64,000 nt of DNA from Pilasporangium apinafurcum (Eukaryota > Oomycota > Peronosporomycetes > Pythiales > Pythiaceae). A program made the translations under genes and the position numbers. Below the pieces are notes generated by a model. That model saw nothing but the letters and a program-made list of their open reading frames with translations. It searched no databases and had not been told where the DNA came from. Shown here one piece after another: positions 33,701-46,085 of the stretch; position 1 is the first letter of the stretch; the number at the start of each line of letters is the position of its first letter. Location: NCBI GenBank assembly GCA_001600495.1, contig BCKE01000002.1, forward strand, positions 818,158-882,157, in the 5' to 3' direction.

Positions 33701-36700
33701 TGACTTTTACGAGCTCGTTTTGCCGCGATTTGTTTCACTACGGAGTGCGGGTCGACCAGAAGGTGATAGATGGTACGGACAACGTATTCCAATGGATTTC
33801 AGACTCGAACGACGTGGGCGGCAGTACGGGCTTCACTTATGCCATAAAATGACCATGACAACGATTAGGCTTTATGATGAGTCTAGCACGGCTAGTTCTC
33901 ACCATGCCACACCACGCTCGTTGCTGACGAGCTCTAAAAGGACAAATCCTGCTCAAAATCGACCAATGTCATGGGGGGAAGTTTTGGGATATGGCTCAGG
34001 AGGAAAGAATTGGGATGTACTGCGAGTGAAGTCAAACTCTTCACCGTGGTCGGAGGTTATTCGACTTAACAGGAATGCTATGGGTAATACGGGTGTAGCG
34101 CAAGTCATCAGCCTTACTAATGAGGTGTACGATCAAGACGAAGGGAGTGAACTGCGAAAAGGGAATCAAGAAATAGCCCTGTGGAGTTGCTATGGAACCG
34201 GAAGGTTTTCTGAAACGATTATGGTTACCATTGTACCTCGTTACATCTTGATTAATCGAACGGGTGAAGCGATAAAGTATCGACAAGTCAACGTTCCTCA
34301 AACTTTTCGCTTGGAAGCAAACGATCTTGTTCCTTTCCATTGGCCAAGTGCTACAAAAGAAAAGCTACTTGAGGTGACATTGCTTCACCGGTACACGTGG
34401 AGTGGAAGTTTCCGGTTAAATTCGATTGGAACTACATACCTCAAGCTTCGTGATAGTGACGAACCATCTCGAATATACATCCTGCAGTGCCAGATTGAGA
34501 TGGTTGGCGGTTCTATTGCGTTAATTTTTCGAGAAGAGTCCAAGAGATTCCCTCCATATCGAATTGACAACATGACATCATTTCGGATTCAGTACAAACA
34601 AGTTCACTGGGGAGATGACAAAGACTTTGATGAGCTACCTCCTCGCTCTTCATGTCCATATTCGTGGGATCACCTCTATGGAGGAGAGAAGTCGTCATCA
34701 TCCTCATCGTCCTATCAAGATCCAGCTTTCTCGGGATCATCGAGTTCATCGTCACGATCTCTACAAGTACGCTTTATGCGTGTCACTTCCTCCACATCTA
34801 GAGGGGGTGACTCTCAAAAAGATGCTGTAGAGACACGTGAGTACAACTTGGATGAAATGGCGTCGCACAAACGTATTCAGTTGCAACTCTCGCTACCGTC
34901 TGGATTGTTCCTCAAGCCGGATTACAAAGGTTACTTGCTCAAGAAAGACAACTTACTCAAGTGGAACAAAAAGTATTTTCGCTTGTTCGAGCATATGTTA
35001 TACTACTTCGCCAGCGAGAATGACCAGGAACTTCTTGGCGTAGTTGACTTGCGCAGTGGCACTGATATTCCAGGTGCAGGGGGCGTCGCAATATTTGAAA
35101 AGAATGCAGAAACGTCTTCAAAAGGGGGGTTTATGTCGTTGAATGGATTCGTGTCATCGATTTCTGGTACCATTTTTGGCAGCTCTTCTCGCCAATTAGG
35201 CACAGATGACGATGATGGAGACAATGATGAAGATGATAGTGATGAACGGGCAAGAAATCTGTTGCAGATAGCTGTTTCGATGACGACGTCGAGTTTACTT
35301 AGTGAAGAATCTGAACGATTTATTGAGCGAATTGTGGAGAATGGCGAATCATTAAATACTGGGTTGACCCAAACTGGATTTTACGTCAATGGTCACGTAC
35401 TCGTTGACTTTTTGATGAGTGAATTGAATCTGGTATCGAAAACACATGCTTTTACAACGGCGCAAGAAATGTTAAATCTTGGGATATTGAAGCAGCTCCA
35501 CGTAGCAAGCGAAGTAGGAGATTCGGGCAAATCACAACCAGTTTCTAGTTTTCAGTGTTCGAAGATGGTATGGTATGGTGTTCACTCCATCGCTCTAGGG
35601 GATGACACTGATTCCATGGACTCAGAAGAAGACACTCCACGGGAAAGAGATTTGATCAAGGTTAAACGTGGCAACAGGCCGAAAAAAACCGGAGGTTCCA
35701 CGCAATTCTCAATTATTACTGCGAACAAGTGCTACGATCTCAAAGCCAAGAATCCTAAAATCGCCAAATCATGGGTTAAACGACTTCGAATTGCTGCTAG
35801 AGCGGCTCAAGCTACCAATGAAGGAGAAGAATCCGAGGATTTCACTAATGGCCAAAAAAATTACCGTACTCAAAGAGAACATTTTCAAATTGTACAAAAC
35901 GCAAAAACGTATGTCCACGTTCGAATTCGTGCTGATGGGCCAACCAAAGTTTTGGAGTTGTTCGAAGGTGGTGAGGAAGATTTTGACGAAAAAGAGAGTA
36001 AGCACGAACTATCGAGTGCAGCATCTGCGTCATCTGGCTCACCAACTGCTAGCGAAACCTCAACAAATGCTTTCGATTCTCTCAAAAATGGAGTTTCTAT
36101 ACACGTTCATCTTGATGGCTTTGGAATCTCGTGTGTGAATGAATTGCCTATGGAACTGGTGTATATTTATTTAGGCGGTATCAACATACACTATTCACGC
36201 ATTAACTCTAAAATGCGTCTGAATGTGACGCTGGATGATGTACAAATTGACAATCAAAGTGGAGATGCGACGTTCAGTAAGCTATTGTGCCCTCGTGCTC
36301 AGAGAGACATCCCATTAATCACAGAGCGAAAACAGTCAATTATCGATATCGATGAGGAGTTTGCAGCAATGCCTGGAAACAGGACTCGGGCAGGTACTGA
36401 ATCCGATGAAACTATGAGACTCGTCGCCAACGATCATCTCTTCAGGTGCGCCGATTGTAAGTATCGTCAAGCAAATATGGCATCAATGCACTTTTGCTGC
36501 ACGTGGTCCAACGAGCAGGGAAGTACGGACTATTTCGAGCATTGCTCCTTTTGGCTCTATCCAGTTATCACTCAACTTGATGAAGAGCTACTCGTGTCTG
36601 CACGAGCATTTTTGAATGCGGTAAGTACTATCAGTGACCCACTTAGATTATTTTGATAGGATCGTATTCAACAACTAAAATGCACGCTGACGATAGGTAA

Positions 36701-39231
36701 TGCAATCGCAAGGGCAACATTCAACTCAGAATCGTGGAGGTGAATCCTATATGAAAAGTATCCCGATCGAGATAATGACAGAAGCACTTGCCGAGTATGA
36801 AGAAAACACTAAGAGTGAGGAACTGGATCCATTGAAGAGTTTGGGGTCGTTCACAGCGACATCGTCATCTGAGAACAGGAAAGTGTATTTTGCATTACTT
36901 CACATCCATCCAGTGGAATTCGATATTACGTTCCGTAGCGATGTTTTTCAAACGAAAGCATCGATGTTGATTCGCGAATCGGCAATGGGTGGAAGTAGTC
37001 GCGTTCTTGGCGATGATATGAGAAGGACAGCATCTGCCCCAGCTTTTTCTGACTTCAATCGACCAAATGGAAGCGAAGATGGACAAAAGTCTGCAGTGGC
37101 TTGGGCAATCCCAAGCCTGTCTATGCATATTCCAGATTTGGATAATGCTCCAGTACGCTTGGGTGCATTAATGATCGAACACGCATTTGGCACCAGCGGG
37201 GATTTGACGCGGCGAGTGTCGAAATACTACACAAGGCAACTTTGGAAACAATTGCATAAGATTCTCGGCTCATTTGATTTTCTCGGAAATCCCGTGGGAT
37301 TCTTAGACCACATTGGAACTGGCGTTCGTGATTTTGTTTATGAGCCTTTGGAAGGATTGAAAGTTGGTGGTAAAGGATTTAGTAAAGGTCTCGCTAAGGG
37401 AACTGCCAGTCTCGTGTCCAATACGCTGGATGGGACCTTTGATGCTGCTAGCAAGATTTCAGGAACCTTCGGTCAAGGTCTGGCGACCATGAGCCTCGAT
37501 GACAATTACCAACAAATCCGAGCACGTGCAAGACGACGCCATGTACGTGGTATTCGAGAGGGATTAGTACAAGGGTCCAAAGAGCTGAGTCTGGGAGTAT
37601 ACGAGGGAGTAACTGGATTAGTACTCAATCCCATGCGTGGAGCGCAAGAAAATGGTGCTGTGGGTTTCGTTAAGGGAACAATTACAGGGATTATTGGCCT
37701 GCCAGTGAAGCCCGTTGCTGGTATTTTCGATTTTGCTTCTCGAGCGACACAAGGTGTAAGTAATAGAGCCTTACATAGTGGTCAGGACATGCGAAGAGTT
37801 CGAAGACCACGAGTGTTTGGGCGATATAACGAGTTGAAGTGTTACAAAGAAGCGGATACAATTGCCTACGACCTATTAAAGAAAACTGGTGGCCCCAAGT
37901 TGTCAGGAGAGAAGATCATTTTCTACAATGAAATCATTCAATCAGTGCTAGCATCCGAACTGACCAAAGAGGCGCGTGAGAAGAAGAAATCAGACACATG
38001 CAGAGAACGCACGAATTCACTTCGGAGAAGCCTGCAGGAACAGCTCGACAAGGAAGCTGAGGAACGGGAAATTGGCAAGAGAAAACTTGTTTACGAAGTG
38101 ATCTTCCATCAAAAGAAGTTGGGATTGGACTTGGAAACAGATTTCTATTGCGAGAACGTGACAGTCAAGTCAGTTGATGAATCTGCTTACCATCATATAA
38201 CAGTGCAAACAAAACTCGAACAAGGCCAGCAAGTATTGCAAGAAGGTGACTGCTTGATAAGTGTGGGTGGTGTAGACGTTTCTGGGATTGGTTTTCCGGA
38301 GACGTTGGCATTACTGCGAGGAACTGCTCGGCCAATTAAACTCATGTTTGAGAGCGCAAATGAACATGTTCATGTCCCAAAGATTTATGATCAAGAACAT
38401 GACTCGGCTATCTCAATTCCTGACCAGGATTCCAGACTGAAAGTACAATTGATACATTGGCTGATCGTAACTGAGCAACGAGTACTGTACATCAACGTCG
38501 GTTCTTCTACCAAACCTATTGTGGAATGGATGACACCACTGCGATATATATATCGTGTGGAGTGGATAAAAGGATTACGAATTTGTCTCCACTTGAGTGT
38601 CGGAGTTGACAGTCTTCCCACGGGTCCTCGATTGCGACCATCTTTCAAAGCTCTGGATAATCATGAGCGCGATATGAACGTATTCTTAGACGTTATGTGG
38701 CACAGTTTTGGAAATGCAACAGCCGAAGAACAGGAGCTCTGGCCCTCGGACACAAGTCTTAACGGGTATTTGATGAAGAAGGGTGGATTCACAACGGTCA
38801 AGCGCTGGTTCGTGCTCAGTCGCAATTGTTTATACTATTTCTCGAGTCGCAAAGACTTGCGAGGGATTATCCCACTTGGGAATGTTCGTTTGGAGGCTGA
38901 CTCTGGAGATGAACTCTGCATCCGCATCACAAATGCTATTCGTAATCAGCCGCTAATCACGTTACAAGTTGATAACGGTCAGGTTGTGGAGCGGGTACAA
39001 TCAGAGATCGTTCTGGTCGCGGCCGGTAGACAAGACTTTGAAATGTGGCAATCCTCGCTCGCTCACGCCGCTGGTAAAGGACTCCGTCACTCCAGAGGCA
39101 CGCGTTTTTTCGTTCCAACGGCTGCATCACGGCTGGAAGTGGGATGCAAAGACACACCGGATATCGTGGTGGCTCCACTGGCAGAGGCACTGAAGAAGAC
39201 TGTCGAAGTATTCAATGTCAAAGTGACGTAA
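24786..39231 (+). CDS. VPS13-family bridge-like lipid transfer protein with C2, PH/DEP, PDZ and PH modules
   Basis: Seven exons, 24786-25104, 25204-25310, 25420-25530, 25618-25740, 25815-30215, 30282-36620 and 36697-39231, keep frame to give 4,644 aa. The N-terminus is a chorein domain (MLQHAVALLLQRLLGKFVTF, then LSLWQGDLSFQDLQL). VPS13 proteins form long grooves that move lipids between membranes at contact sites. Visible modules, in residues: Asp repeat near 345, coiled coil about 1190-1290, C2-like about 2470-2600 (IQEARELYNAQYFG), SHR-BD/VAB-like about 2985-3110 (VPRYILINRTGEAIKYRQ), split PH about 3236-3840 minus a DEP-like insert (GFYVNGHVLVDFLMSELN), VPS13 C-terminal domain about 3995-4160 (DHIGTGVRDFVYEPLEGL), PDZ-like about 4265-4358, and a last PH about 4487-4590 (GYLMKKGGFTTVKRWFVLS). 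Exon 6 alone is 6.3 kb. Domain limits are rough. The PIG-B gene shares its promoter region. Confidence 0.9.
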
Positions 39232-39387
39232 AGTGCTGGTTGAAGTGGTCATGTGAAGACAGACGTAGTTTTATAATTTTATATGTATCAATTTTGGAAG
39301 TTTATGTGTTTTGAGTGCCATTGGATTAACTTTGGGCAAATTTCTTCGGTATTCAACGAAGACGCAGCCACGTAGCGAAGCAGCACG

Positions 39388-40488
39388 ATGTCACGGAGTC
39401 TTGAAGGCTGGTATTACTCGTTGCCGCAGATCACGCGGTCGTACCTGTCGGTGTGCTTTCTATTCACATGTCTGAGTAGCTTGGGGTTCTTGAACCCGTT
39501 GTCGCTCTACCTCAATTTTGACCTCGTCTGGGGAAAGTTTCAGTTGTGGCGGTTGACGACATGCTTCATGTATCTTGGGGGCTTTGGCTTCCCATTCCTC
39601 ATGCAGCTCATGATCCTGTAAGTGCATTTTTATGGCGCTAGTAAATTATTTATGATAGTGCTACGGCCGAAGTATTTCTTTAACAATGCTTGACTTGTTT
39701 GTAGAACGAATTACTCGTCTCGTCTGGAGGAAGATCCGTTCCCAGGTGGTGGTGGTCCCACGGCCGATTATGCCTTCATGCTCTTCTTTGGTGCATGTGT
39801 GTTGTGGGTAAGTGGCTTTTGTGTAAATGAAGGACCGTTGGAGCAGTTCAGTGAGACAACAAAGGCTTACTAATATCGATTGAACCTCTGTGCGGTTCAG
39901 GTGATCGCATTCTTCATGGAGCTACCCTTTTTAGGCTCTGCGTTGATTTTCATGATTGTATACGTATGGAGTCGTCGTAACCCCACGGCTCCCGTGGCTA
40001 TCTGGGGTAAGAAATCATATTAAACGGATTGTAATTTGTGTTGACTTCTGGAGCATTACAATCTCATTGATGACATATTATTGCATTGAAAAAAAACTAT
40101 AGGCTTCCAATTCGAAGGACTCTACTTGCCATGGGCGCTGATTGCATTCACAGTCCTCATTGGAGGCAGTCCGATGATGGATATCTTTGGCGTGATTGCC
40201 GGCCATCTCTACTATTTCCTTCTTGAGGTCCTACCCGCGACGAAGGGATGGAATGTTCTCCAGACACCTGCCATTTTGTATGTAAACAAGCGACCCATTG
40301 ATTATTTAGCATACAACTGACTCACTTGTGCTTATTGTTTGCAACTTCATAGTGCCAATCTCTTTCCTTCCAATCAAGCGTTTAGCGGCACTCCTATCAT
40401 TGGAGCAAGAGGTGTACGTGCCGCTCCTCCCCCGACTGGCGGTGGCGGGTACGCTTGGGGAACTGGTCGACCACTAGGAGCAGATTAA
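39388..40488 (+). CDS. Derlin (ER-associated degradation membrane protein)
   Basis: Five exons, 39388-39617, 39705-39807, 39901-40006, 40103-40277 and 40353-40488, encode 249 aa, the usual Derlin size. The N-terminus has EGWYYSLPQITRSYLSVCFL, then LYLNFDLVWGKFQLWRLTTC, a Derlin hallmark. TNYSSRLEEDPFPGGGGPTA, the loop before the next membrane segment, is likewise typical. Further hydrophobic segments and GHLYYFLLEVLPATKGWNVL follow. Derlins are inactive rhomboid relatives in the ER membrane and help move misfolded proteins to the cytosol for degradation. The tail is Gly/Pro-rich and ends GRPLGAD. All donor and acceptor sites are GT-AG. Confidence 0.9.
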
Positions 40489-41529
40489 TGAAAGCTAAAA
40501 CTTACATAGTAATTTGAGATAATCAAATCCTGTGAAGAGAGGGAGGGAGAGTAAAGAGATACATGATCATGAATGATATTTGTGGCGCTCTTGTTTAGAG
40601 CAGGAGATATCTTGACAATCGCAGCAACTTCAATTTGGAGGCAGGCGATGGAAGTTGGTGGAGTCTGGTGGCCACAACAGCAAGAAGCTATTGGAGCCTT
40701 GGAAAAGGCAAGCAGGAGATGCCTAAAATTGTTTTAAAAGTGCCTAAAACTACCTAAAGGTCCTTGTTCATAATACTAACCCTTCCTATTTTATGTTCTA
40801 AAAAAGCCTAAAATATTTAATGAGATCGTGAAAAGCAAAACTAGACTTGGGCAACATCATCACAATAGAGAACTGTAAAGGGATAATCCCTCTTACTGGT
40901 TTGCACTATGTGAAGATATGATGAATAGTTGTCGAGGAACATCGCTGATCGCAAAGAAGAAATAGACTTACTGTTTTAAAGAAAATATAGGAACTGAATT
41001 ATTGGTTTTAATAAACCTACCTAAAAAATGAATAACTGGTATTCGAGTTCCAGTTTGAATGCAATCAATCATACAAATTTCTATACTCACGAAAAATTTA
41101 ATGACATAGGAATTGTGACCGCTATTATTTCTTCCATATCTAATAAAACGTGTGTTTACGGACTAATCGTAAATAACGAATTGTTGCGCTTGACAGGAGC
41201 TCGTGTTTTGTAAGACCCGTTCGGGTTCAATATTTTCAAAATCGGGTGGGTATACAATGCAACAAAGAACCATTACGATACCCATTTTTACTCATCTGTT
41301 GGTCCTATTTAGATTCTCCTATTAGTTAGCTTATGCCCATTATTATACATATGACTGTATAGAAAACGTCAAGAGCTTCAACAACACCGACCTAAGTGAC
41401 CGCACAACGTATTTCCTCCATGCAACTGATGACAAGGCAAGATCGTCCGGACTGATGATGATGATGCATAGAGAACAGATCTCGAGGATCGTGGTTACCG
41501 CTGTCTGCTGATCGATCGTCTCAAATCCC
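40489..41529. other. Long AT-rich intergenic region
   Basis: AT-rich, with no supported gene. A stretch at about 41470-41500 (CAGATCTCGAGGATCGTGGT) matches one upstream of the relic RuvC motif at 46.1-46.3 kb on the other strand, so the mobile element debris probably extends this far left. Confidence 0.4.
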
Positions 41530-41975
41530 GATTGTCTCAAGAAAAATCCAAGTGCAAGCGATATCAGTTGAGGAAAACGATGATGTCAGATATGTATCAG
41601 AAAGTCTCCAAGTGGTTGTCGGACAACTACTATGAAGTCCTTCTTTCATCCTTTGGAACTTCAGAGCTGACATCCAAGCAAAAAATGATTTCAAACAAGG
41701 TGTCAAGAACAATGCTCACGTGATCTCACTACAAGTTCAAGATGGTACTGAAGTACAGGATGAAAAGGACTGAAGGAAAGATGATCGAGTGTGAGGAACA
41801 GTATACAAGAAAGACTTGTTCTGATAGTCCAGATGTCGGAGATGCCTACTCTATAGTTGTCTAGTCTCAACTAGCTTTTGTTAGCCCAAAGAAAAAACAG
41901 GAGCTTCTCCCTGAGGTACTTTCGTATTTTGGTATGTATTGGTAACACATATAATCTCTTGAGGTTGAGGTGTCT
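41530..41975 (+). mobile_element. Internally deleted Fanzor/TnpB-like relic
   Basis: A decayed frame (KCKRYQLRKTMMSDMYQKVS, then KWLSDNYYEVLLSSF) is clearly related to the Fanzor-like protein at the right edge. After a TGA at 41720-41722 the same frame goes on with SHYKFKMVLKYRMKRTEGKM and ECEEQYTRKTCS. The zinc-ribbon and the last RuvC motif that should come next are missing; instead the sequence jumps to CCAGATGTCGGAGATGCC, found also in the relics at 46.1 and 61.6 kb. Homology with the 61.5-kb relic goes on through about 41975. Confidence 0.7.
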
Positions 41976-42377
41976 CCAATTTTTTGCCTTTCCTATTTTT
42001 ATTTCTAAATGGTACCTAAAAAAATGTATTTTTCGCGCCCCTAATATTTGCAATTACTTGGGAAATTTCAGGCATTTTAAAAACACTTTTCGAGCACGCA
42101 CAGTATGTATCTTCATCAAGCGCATGAGATGACGCTTGTGAGCATGCGTCGAGCAAGCACGGTCAAAGTGAAGGCAATCCTAGGTTGGTCTGTGAGCAAG
42201 GTCTTTGCACGCAATAACCGCAACATAACTGATATTTAACTAATATAATATAACGGATACTAGTAATGTTAATATTGTGTCGTAAAGCAGCAACAGAAGT
42301 GTCGAGAGGGGTTGTAACCATTGACCCTCCGCATGCACTCGCACTTGCAAAATTGCGAGGTCGAAGGAAGAGCGACC

Positions 42378-43682
42378 ATGCCGAATCCGCGCTTCCCCAA
42401 GATCGATGTGGTTGAGCTACGCGATGATTTCATCAAGTTCGAACTCTCTGAGACCGACGCGAGCGTCGCCAACGCCATCCGTCGTGTCATGATCGCCGAA
42501 GTGCCCACGCTCGCGATTGATTTAGTCAGCATTGAGATCAACACGTCGGTCATGACTGATGAGTTTCTAGCGCACCGATTGGGGATGATTCCGCTCAACT
42601 TTGACGGGGGGCTGGAGAACTTTCGCCAGCGTTTCGTCTACTCGCAGGTAAGAAAGCATTGCGTCTACACATCTGTCGTTTCTTCATGGTGAAGCCTAGT
42701 AGATTATGGATTTATCTGATATATATTTTTTTTTCCTTTTTTGGTGGTGCCATTGGTTGGTTGTGCATGAATTCTAGGATTGCGATTGTGATGAAAACTG
42801 CCCAAACTGCTCCGTGGAGTTTACCCTGGACGTGGTTGCTGATAACGGGGTGATGACTGTCACGTCAGAATCGCTCAAGTCGTCGGATCCGTACATCCGA
42901 CCAGTTAATTTTTCCTCAGAAGAAGAACTGAATAACACTCAGGACACGGGGGTGATTATCGCAAAACTCGGTCCTGGCCAACGGCTGCGCCTCTCAGCGA
43001 TTGCAAAGCTTGTAAGTGGATAAGTGGATTACATAGTACCTGTAGTTTGATTTCTAATCGCCTTATGTAGGGAATTGGCAAAGAGCATGCGAAGTGGTCG
43101 CCGGTGGCAGTAGCGACGTTCATGTACGAGCCGATTATCACGCTCAATCAAGCTGTACTGAGTACTTATTCTTCAGAACAAAAGGCAGAACTGTATAAGA
43201 GTTGCCCAACGGAAGTGTATGAGACGGATGAAAACTACGAGCAGGTAAGAAGCAAATTTCACGCGATGATTTCGTTTGCTGTGCTGTTGCTGAGCATGCT
43301 CATGCTTGTACTGTTGATGCAGTTTACTATTGGGGATATCATGCGCTGTATGTACTGCGACGAATGCGTGAAAGTGGCCGATTCATTCAAAGATAATCCA
43401 GAAGACGACTCAGCCGTTAGTGTCCGGATGCGCGAGGACAAATTCATCTTTTCTGTCGAGGTAAGCTACCTAAGCAATCATCTGTTTCTTCTGTTGTTAT
43501 CGAGTATTTTAGACTGATCAGTGATGTGCATGTAGACGACGGGTCAATTGCGTCCAGAAGAAGTTGTGATCTGTGCGTTGGATTTGATTCGTGAAAAGCT
43601 TTCCTCGCTCAAACATCAGTGCTTGGAACTTAGTCAGGATGACCAGGGAGGAGCAACGGCGCCTATTACACCGTTTGGATAA
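42378..43682 (+). CDS. RNA polymerase II subunit RPB3
   Basis: Five exons, 42378-42647, 42778-43011, 43071-43244, 43323-43460 and 43536-43682, all phase 0, give 320 aa. The alpha-like N-terminal domain has FELSETDASVANAIRRVMIA and VPTLAIDLVSIEINTS, then FLAHRLGMIPL. The insertion domain has the zinc motif CDCDENCPNC. KWSPVAVATFMYEPIITLN is the RPB3 signature in the middle. The C-terminal dimerisation part follows (VEVT-TGQLRPEEVVICAL region). RPB3 pairs with RPB11 to start pol II assembly. The ATG at 42378 (gcgaccATGc) is chosen over one at 42333 because the family begins close to this point. Confidence 0.93.
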
Positions 43683-43946
43683 CAAACTCTATCATATATC
43701 GATGCTTTCTCCGGGCTCAATCACTATTCATTGATGACAATGGCGTTGACATTCACTAGCCCTTCATAATAGACTACAATATTGATATCGACTCTTGGTA
43801 ATTTGTTATTTTTGGCTAACTCACGAGTAATCGCAATTACCATTATGAATAATGGGGTAATATCTCGACACTTGAGTCTAATGTCTGTGAATTTTCCAGA
43901 AGAAATGCTGATTGTCCAAGATTGCTCCGCACAATGCTATAATATA

Positions 43947-45305
43947 TCAACAAACCAAATGGTAATCATGAGTTGCAAAAGAAAGAATATCGAAGTGATC
44001 CATTGCTATTTTGCACCTTTGTTTGAGCGGAATGTCACATACAGACTGCTCACATGATGTTCCTAAGAGGGGCGACTTGTACACTTGAAGTAAATTCCCT
44101 AGTACATCAGTCGGATGAATGTGCTGACTGATCACACCTTGACTTGCACATAAGAAGGCGACATTCTCGTGGAGCATGCCCACTGCACGATCAAAGCCCA
44201 CACTGCCGTCAGGATACAGAGTATGACAACCAGCACCTTCGTTCGTGTTACCAATGGTCGAAAACGACCCGTTGAATTCCATCGGATGTGGATAGGTGAT
44301 CTTGAGATACTTGACGAGGCAAATGAGCAAATGAATCACTTTCCCCATCGCAGCAGCAACCACCTCTGGTGGAATCGCACTGTAGTTGCCTGACTTTGGC
44401 AGTGGAAGCGAAGTAATTGTACGAAAGAAAATGGGGTGCTTTGGGTGCTGCCGTCTCTCTCGGTTGATCGATGAAGGTAGATCCTCTTCATCATTGTCTC
44501 CAGGTTTTAAACCAAATAATGCAAACAAATCCCGGATTTTCTCACCGCGTACTTTTGCAGCACTCTACAAGCACCAAATCATTCCAAATGGATGATAATA
44601 ATCTTACGAGACATATTCTATGGTAAATCGAACGAGTGATCATAAACGCATACCTCATTCACCCACTGTACTTGGAAATCCAAACATTCGAGCATTGGAA
44701 CGTGCAACAACTGCGACTGCTGACCGTGTTGCAGCAGTTTCTGTTGTCCTAGTTCCACTTGTTCCGATTGCTCTTCTAATCTTGACGTTTGCTCAACCAA
44801 TGTAATTCGTTCTGTTATGATATTGGTGCAATACCCAGGATTAAAAAACAGCAGTAACTACTAGATAAACTAGCTAGCATGTCGTTCTTTGGACTTACCA
44901 CTGCAGAGCTTCTCGCGTGTCTTCATGACCTTTTCCGCCAACACCCCCACTTTCTTCCTACAGGCGTCGAGCCGCTGTTCTGCGTTCACGAGCGCATTTT
45001 TTGTCTACGATCAAGCGTAAAAAGTAACAGTCAGGTAAGACAGCATGGCAGCGAAGAAATAAAATGCATATCCAAAGCAGCATGATATCAAAAAAATAAT
45101 TCTCGAGCATCAGCATTACGCAGTAGATTACTGTTCTCGTGCTCACCTTGAGTGCCACCTCGGTTTTCTTCCGTAGAACTGCCACATCGGCCTGAAGCGC
45201 CGCTACCATCGTGCGACGCTGCTGCAGCATGTCAGACGTACAGCGTGCACACGTGAACACGCTGCGTTGGCGTGTACAGAGCGCGCACTCGGCCTTGTCC
45301 TCCAT
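43947..45305 (-). CDS. Atg14/UVRAG-like subunit of the class III PI3-kinase complex
   Basis: Four exons on the minus strand, 45305-45147, 45004-44899, 44811-44654 and 44564-43947, give 346 aa. The N-terminus has two CxxC pairs (ECALCTRQRSVFTCARC), followed by a long coiled coil. The C-terminal part matches the Atg14/UVRAG domain: VRGEKIRDLFALFGL, PPEVVAAAMGKVIHLLICLV, KYLKITYPHPMEF, and SVGFDRAVGMLHENVAFLCA. These proteins bind Vps34/Vps15/Beclin 1 and set whether the kinase works in autophagy or endosomal sorting. The paired N-terminal cysteines are more like Atg14 (Barkor) than UVRAG, but a C2 domain, typical of UVRAG, is not seen. I lean to Atg14. The RPB3 gene is convergent and ends 264 bp away. 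Confidence 0.75.
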
Positions 45306-46085
45306 GTCTGATATTGTGTAGTGCACTTGATACCTTCAAAAACGAAATTGTTCTCAAGTCGTACCTTACTGGTGATTACCAGAATACGGTCTAATCTTGT
45401 GGACACGTTTGAAAAGCCGGTTGATTCCCCCGATGTCCACAGATACCCTTCCTACATTCTATTCTCCTCATTGTAACTCTTGTGGTCTTGGAAGTCTACA
45501 TAGGAGACACATAGCGAGTGTGAGGATATTCTTTAACACATTCACATCTCACTCCCACGTGATTCTGCACTCGCTGTTGTTACAACAGAAAACCTGGCGG
45601 GAGGTCTGGTTCATCGAGTTGGTGTACGTGCTCAATGCACAACTTGTTCTTATGAAGCAACTGGTGGGCTATGATGGGATGGTTGAGTGTATTTACACTG
45701 CACGACACCATCTATTATCTTTTTTTACTTGCTTATTTACCATATCTCACTCAAATCTACAAGATCTGACAAGTCGAAGATGTATATACACATGGGAATC
45801 TGCAATTCTTTGTCAATCAAAGATCACCATGAAACATCATATGTGTATGAATGTTACTGTTAGTATGCAGTCTGAGTGTAATTAGTCGCTACTTGACTCA
45901 GATAATCCCCCTCCGTTAGATTCTAGTTCCAGTGCCCGCATTTACATTCCTATAGACTATACACGAATGCCCAATATCCCAATCGACAACATCGCTCCTG
46001 TCCTTCACGACATCATCTTCAGCATCATCACATGAAGGCAGTGGATTACCTAGAGCATGCTGTATGGACTTTATCTGAACCTCAT
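45306..46085. other. Intergenic region
   Basis: About 780 bp upstream of the Atg14-like gene. No exon or RNA gene is supported. It presumably contains that gene's promoter. Confidence 0.4.

Noticed and set aside
41871-42132. Overlapping frames of about 60-85 codons on both strands
   Set aside because: They lie in the tail of the Fanzor-like relic, with no codon pattern or family motif.
42321-42377. Upstream in-frame ATG for RPB3 at 42333
   Set aside because: The family starts close to the ATG at 42378, which also has the better context.
45397-45885. 162-codon plus-strand frame
   Set aside because: Composition is random-like, no motif, no splice partner; upstream region of the Atg14-like gene.
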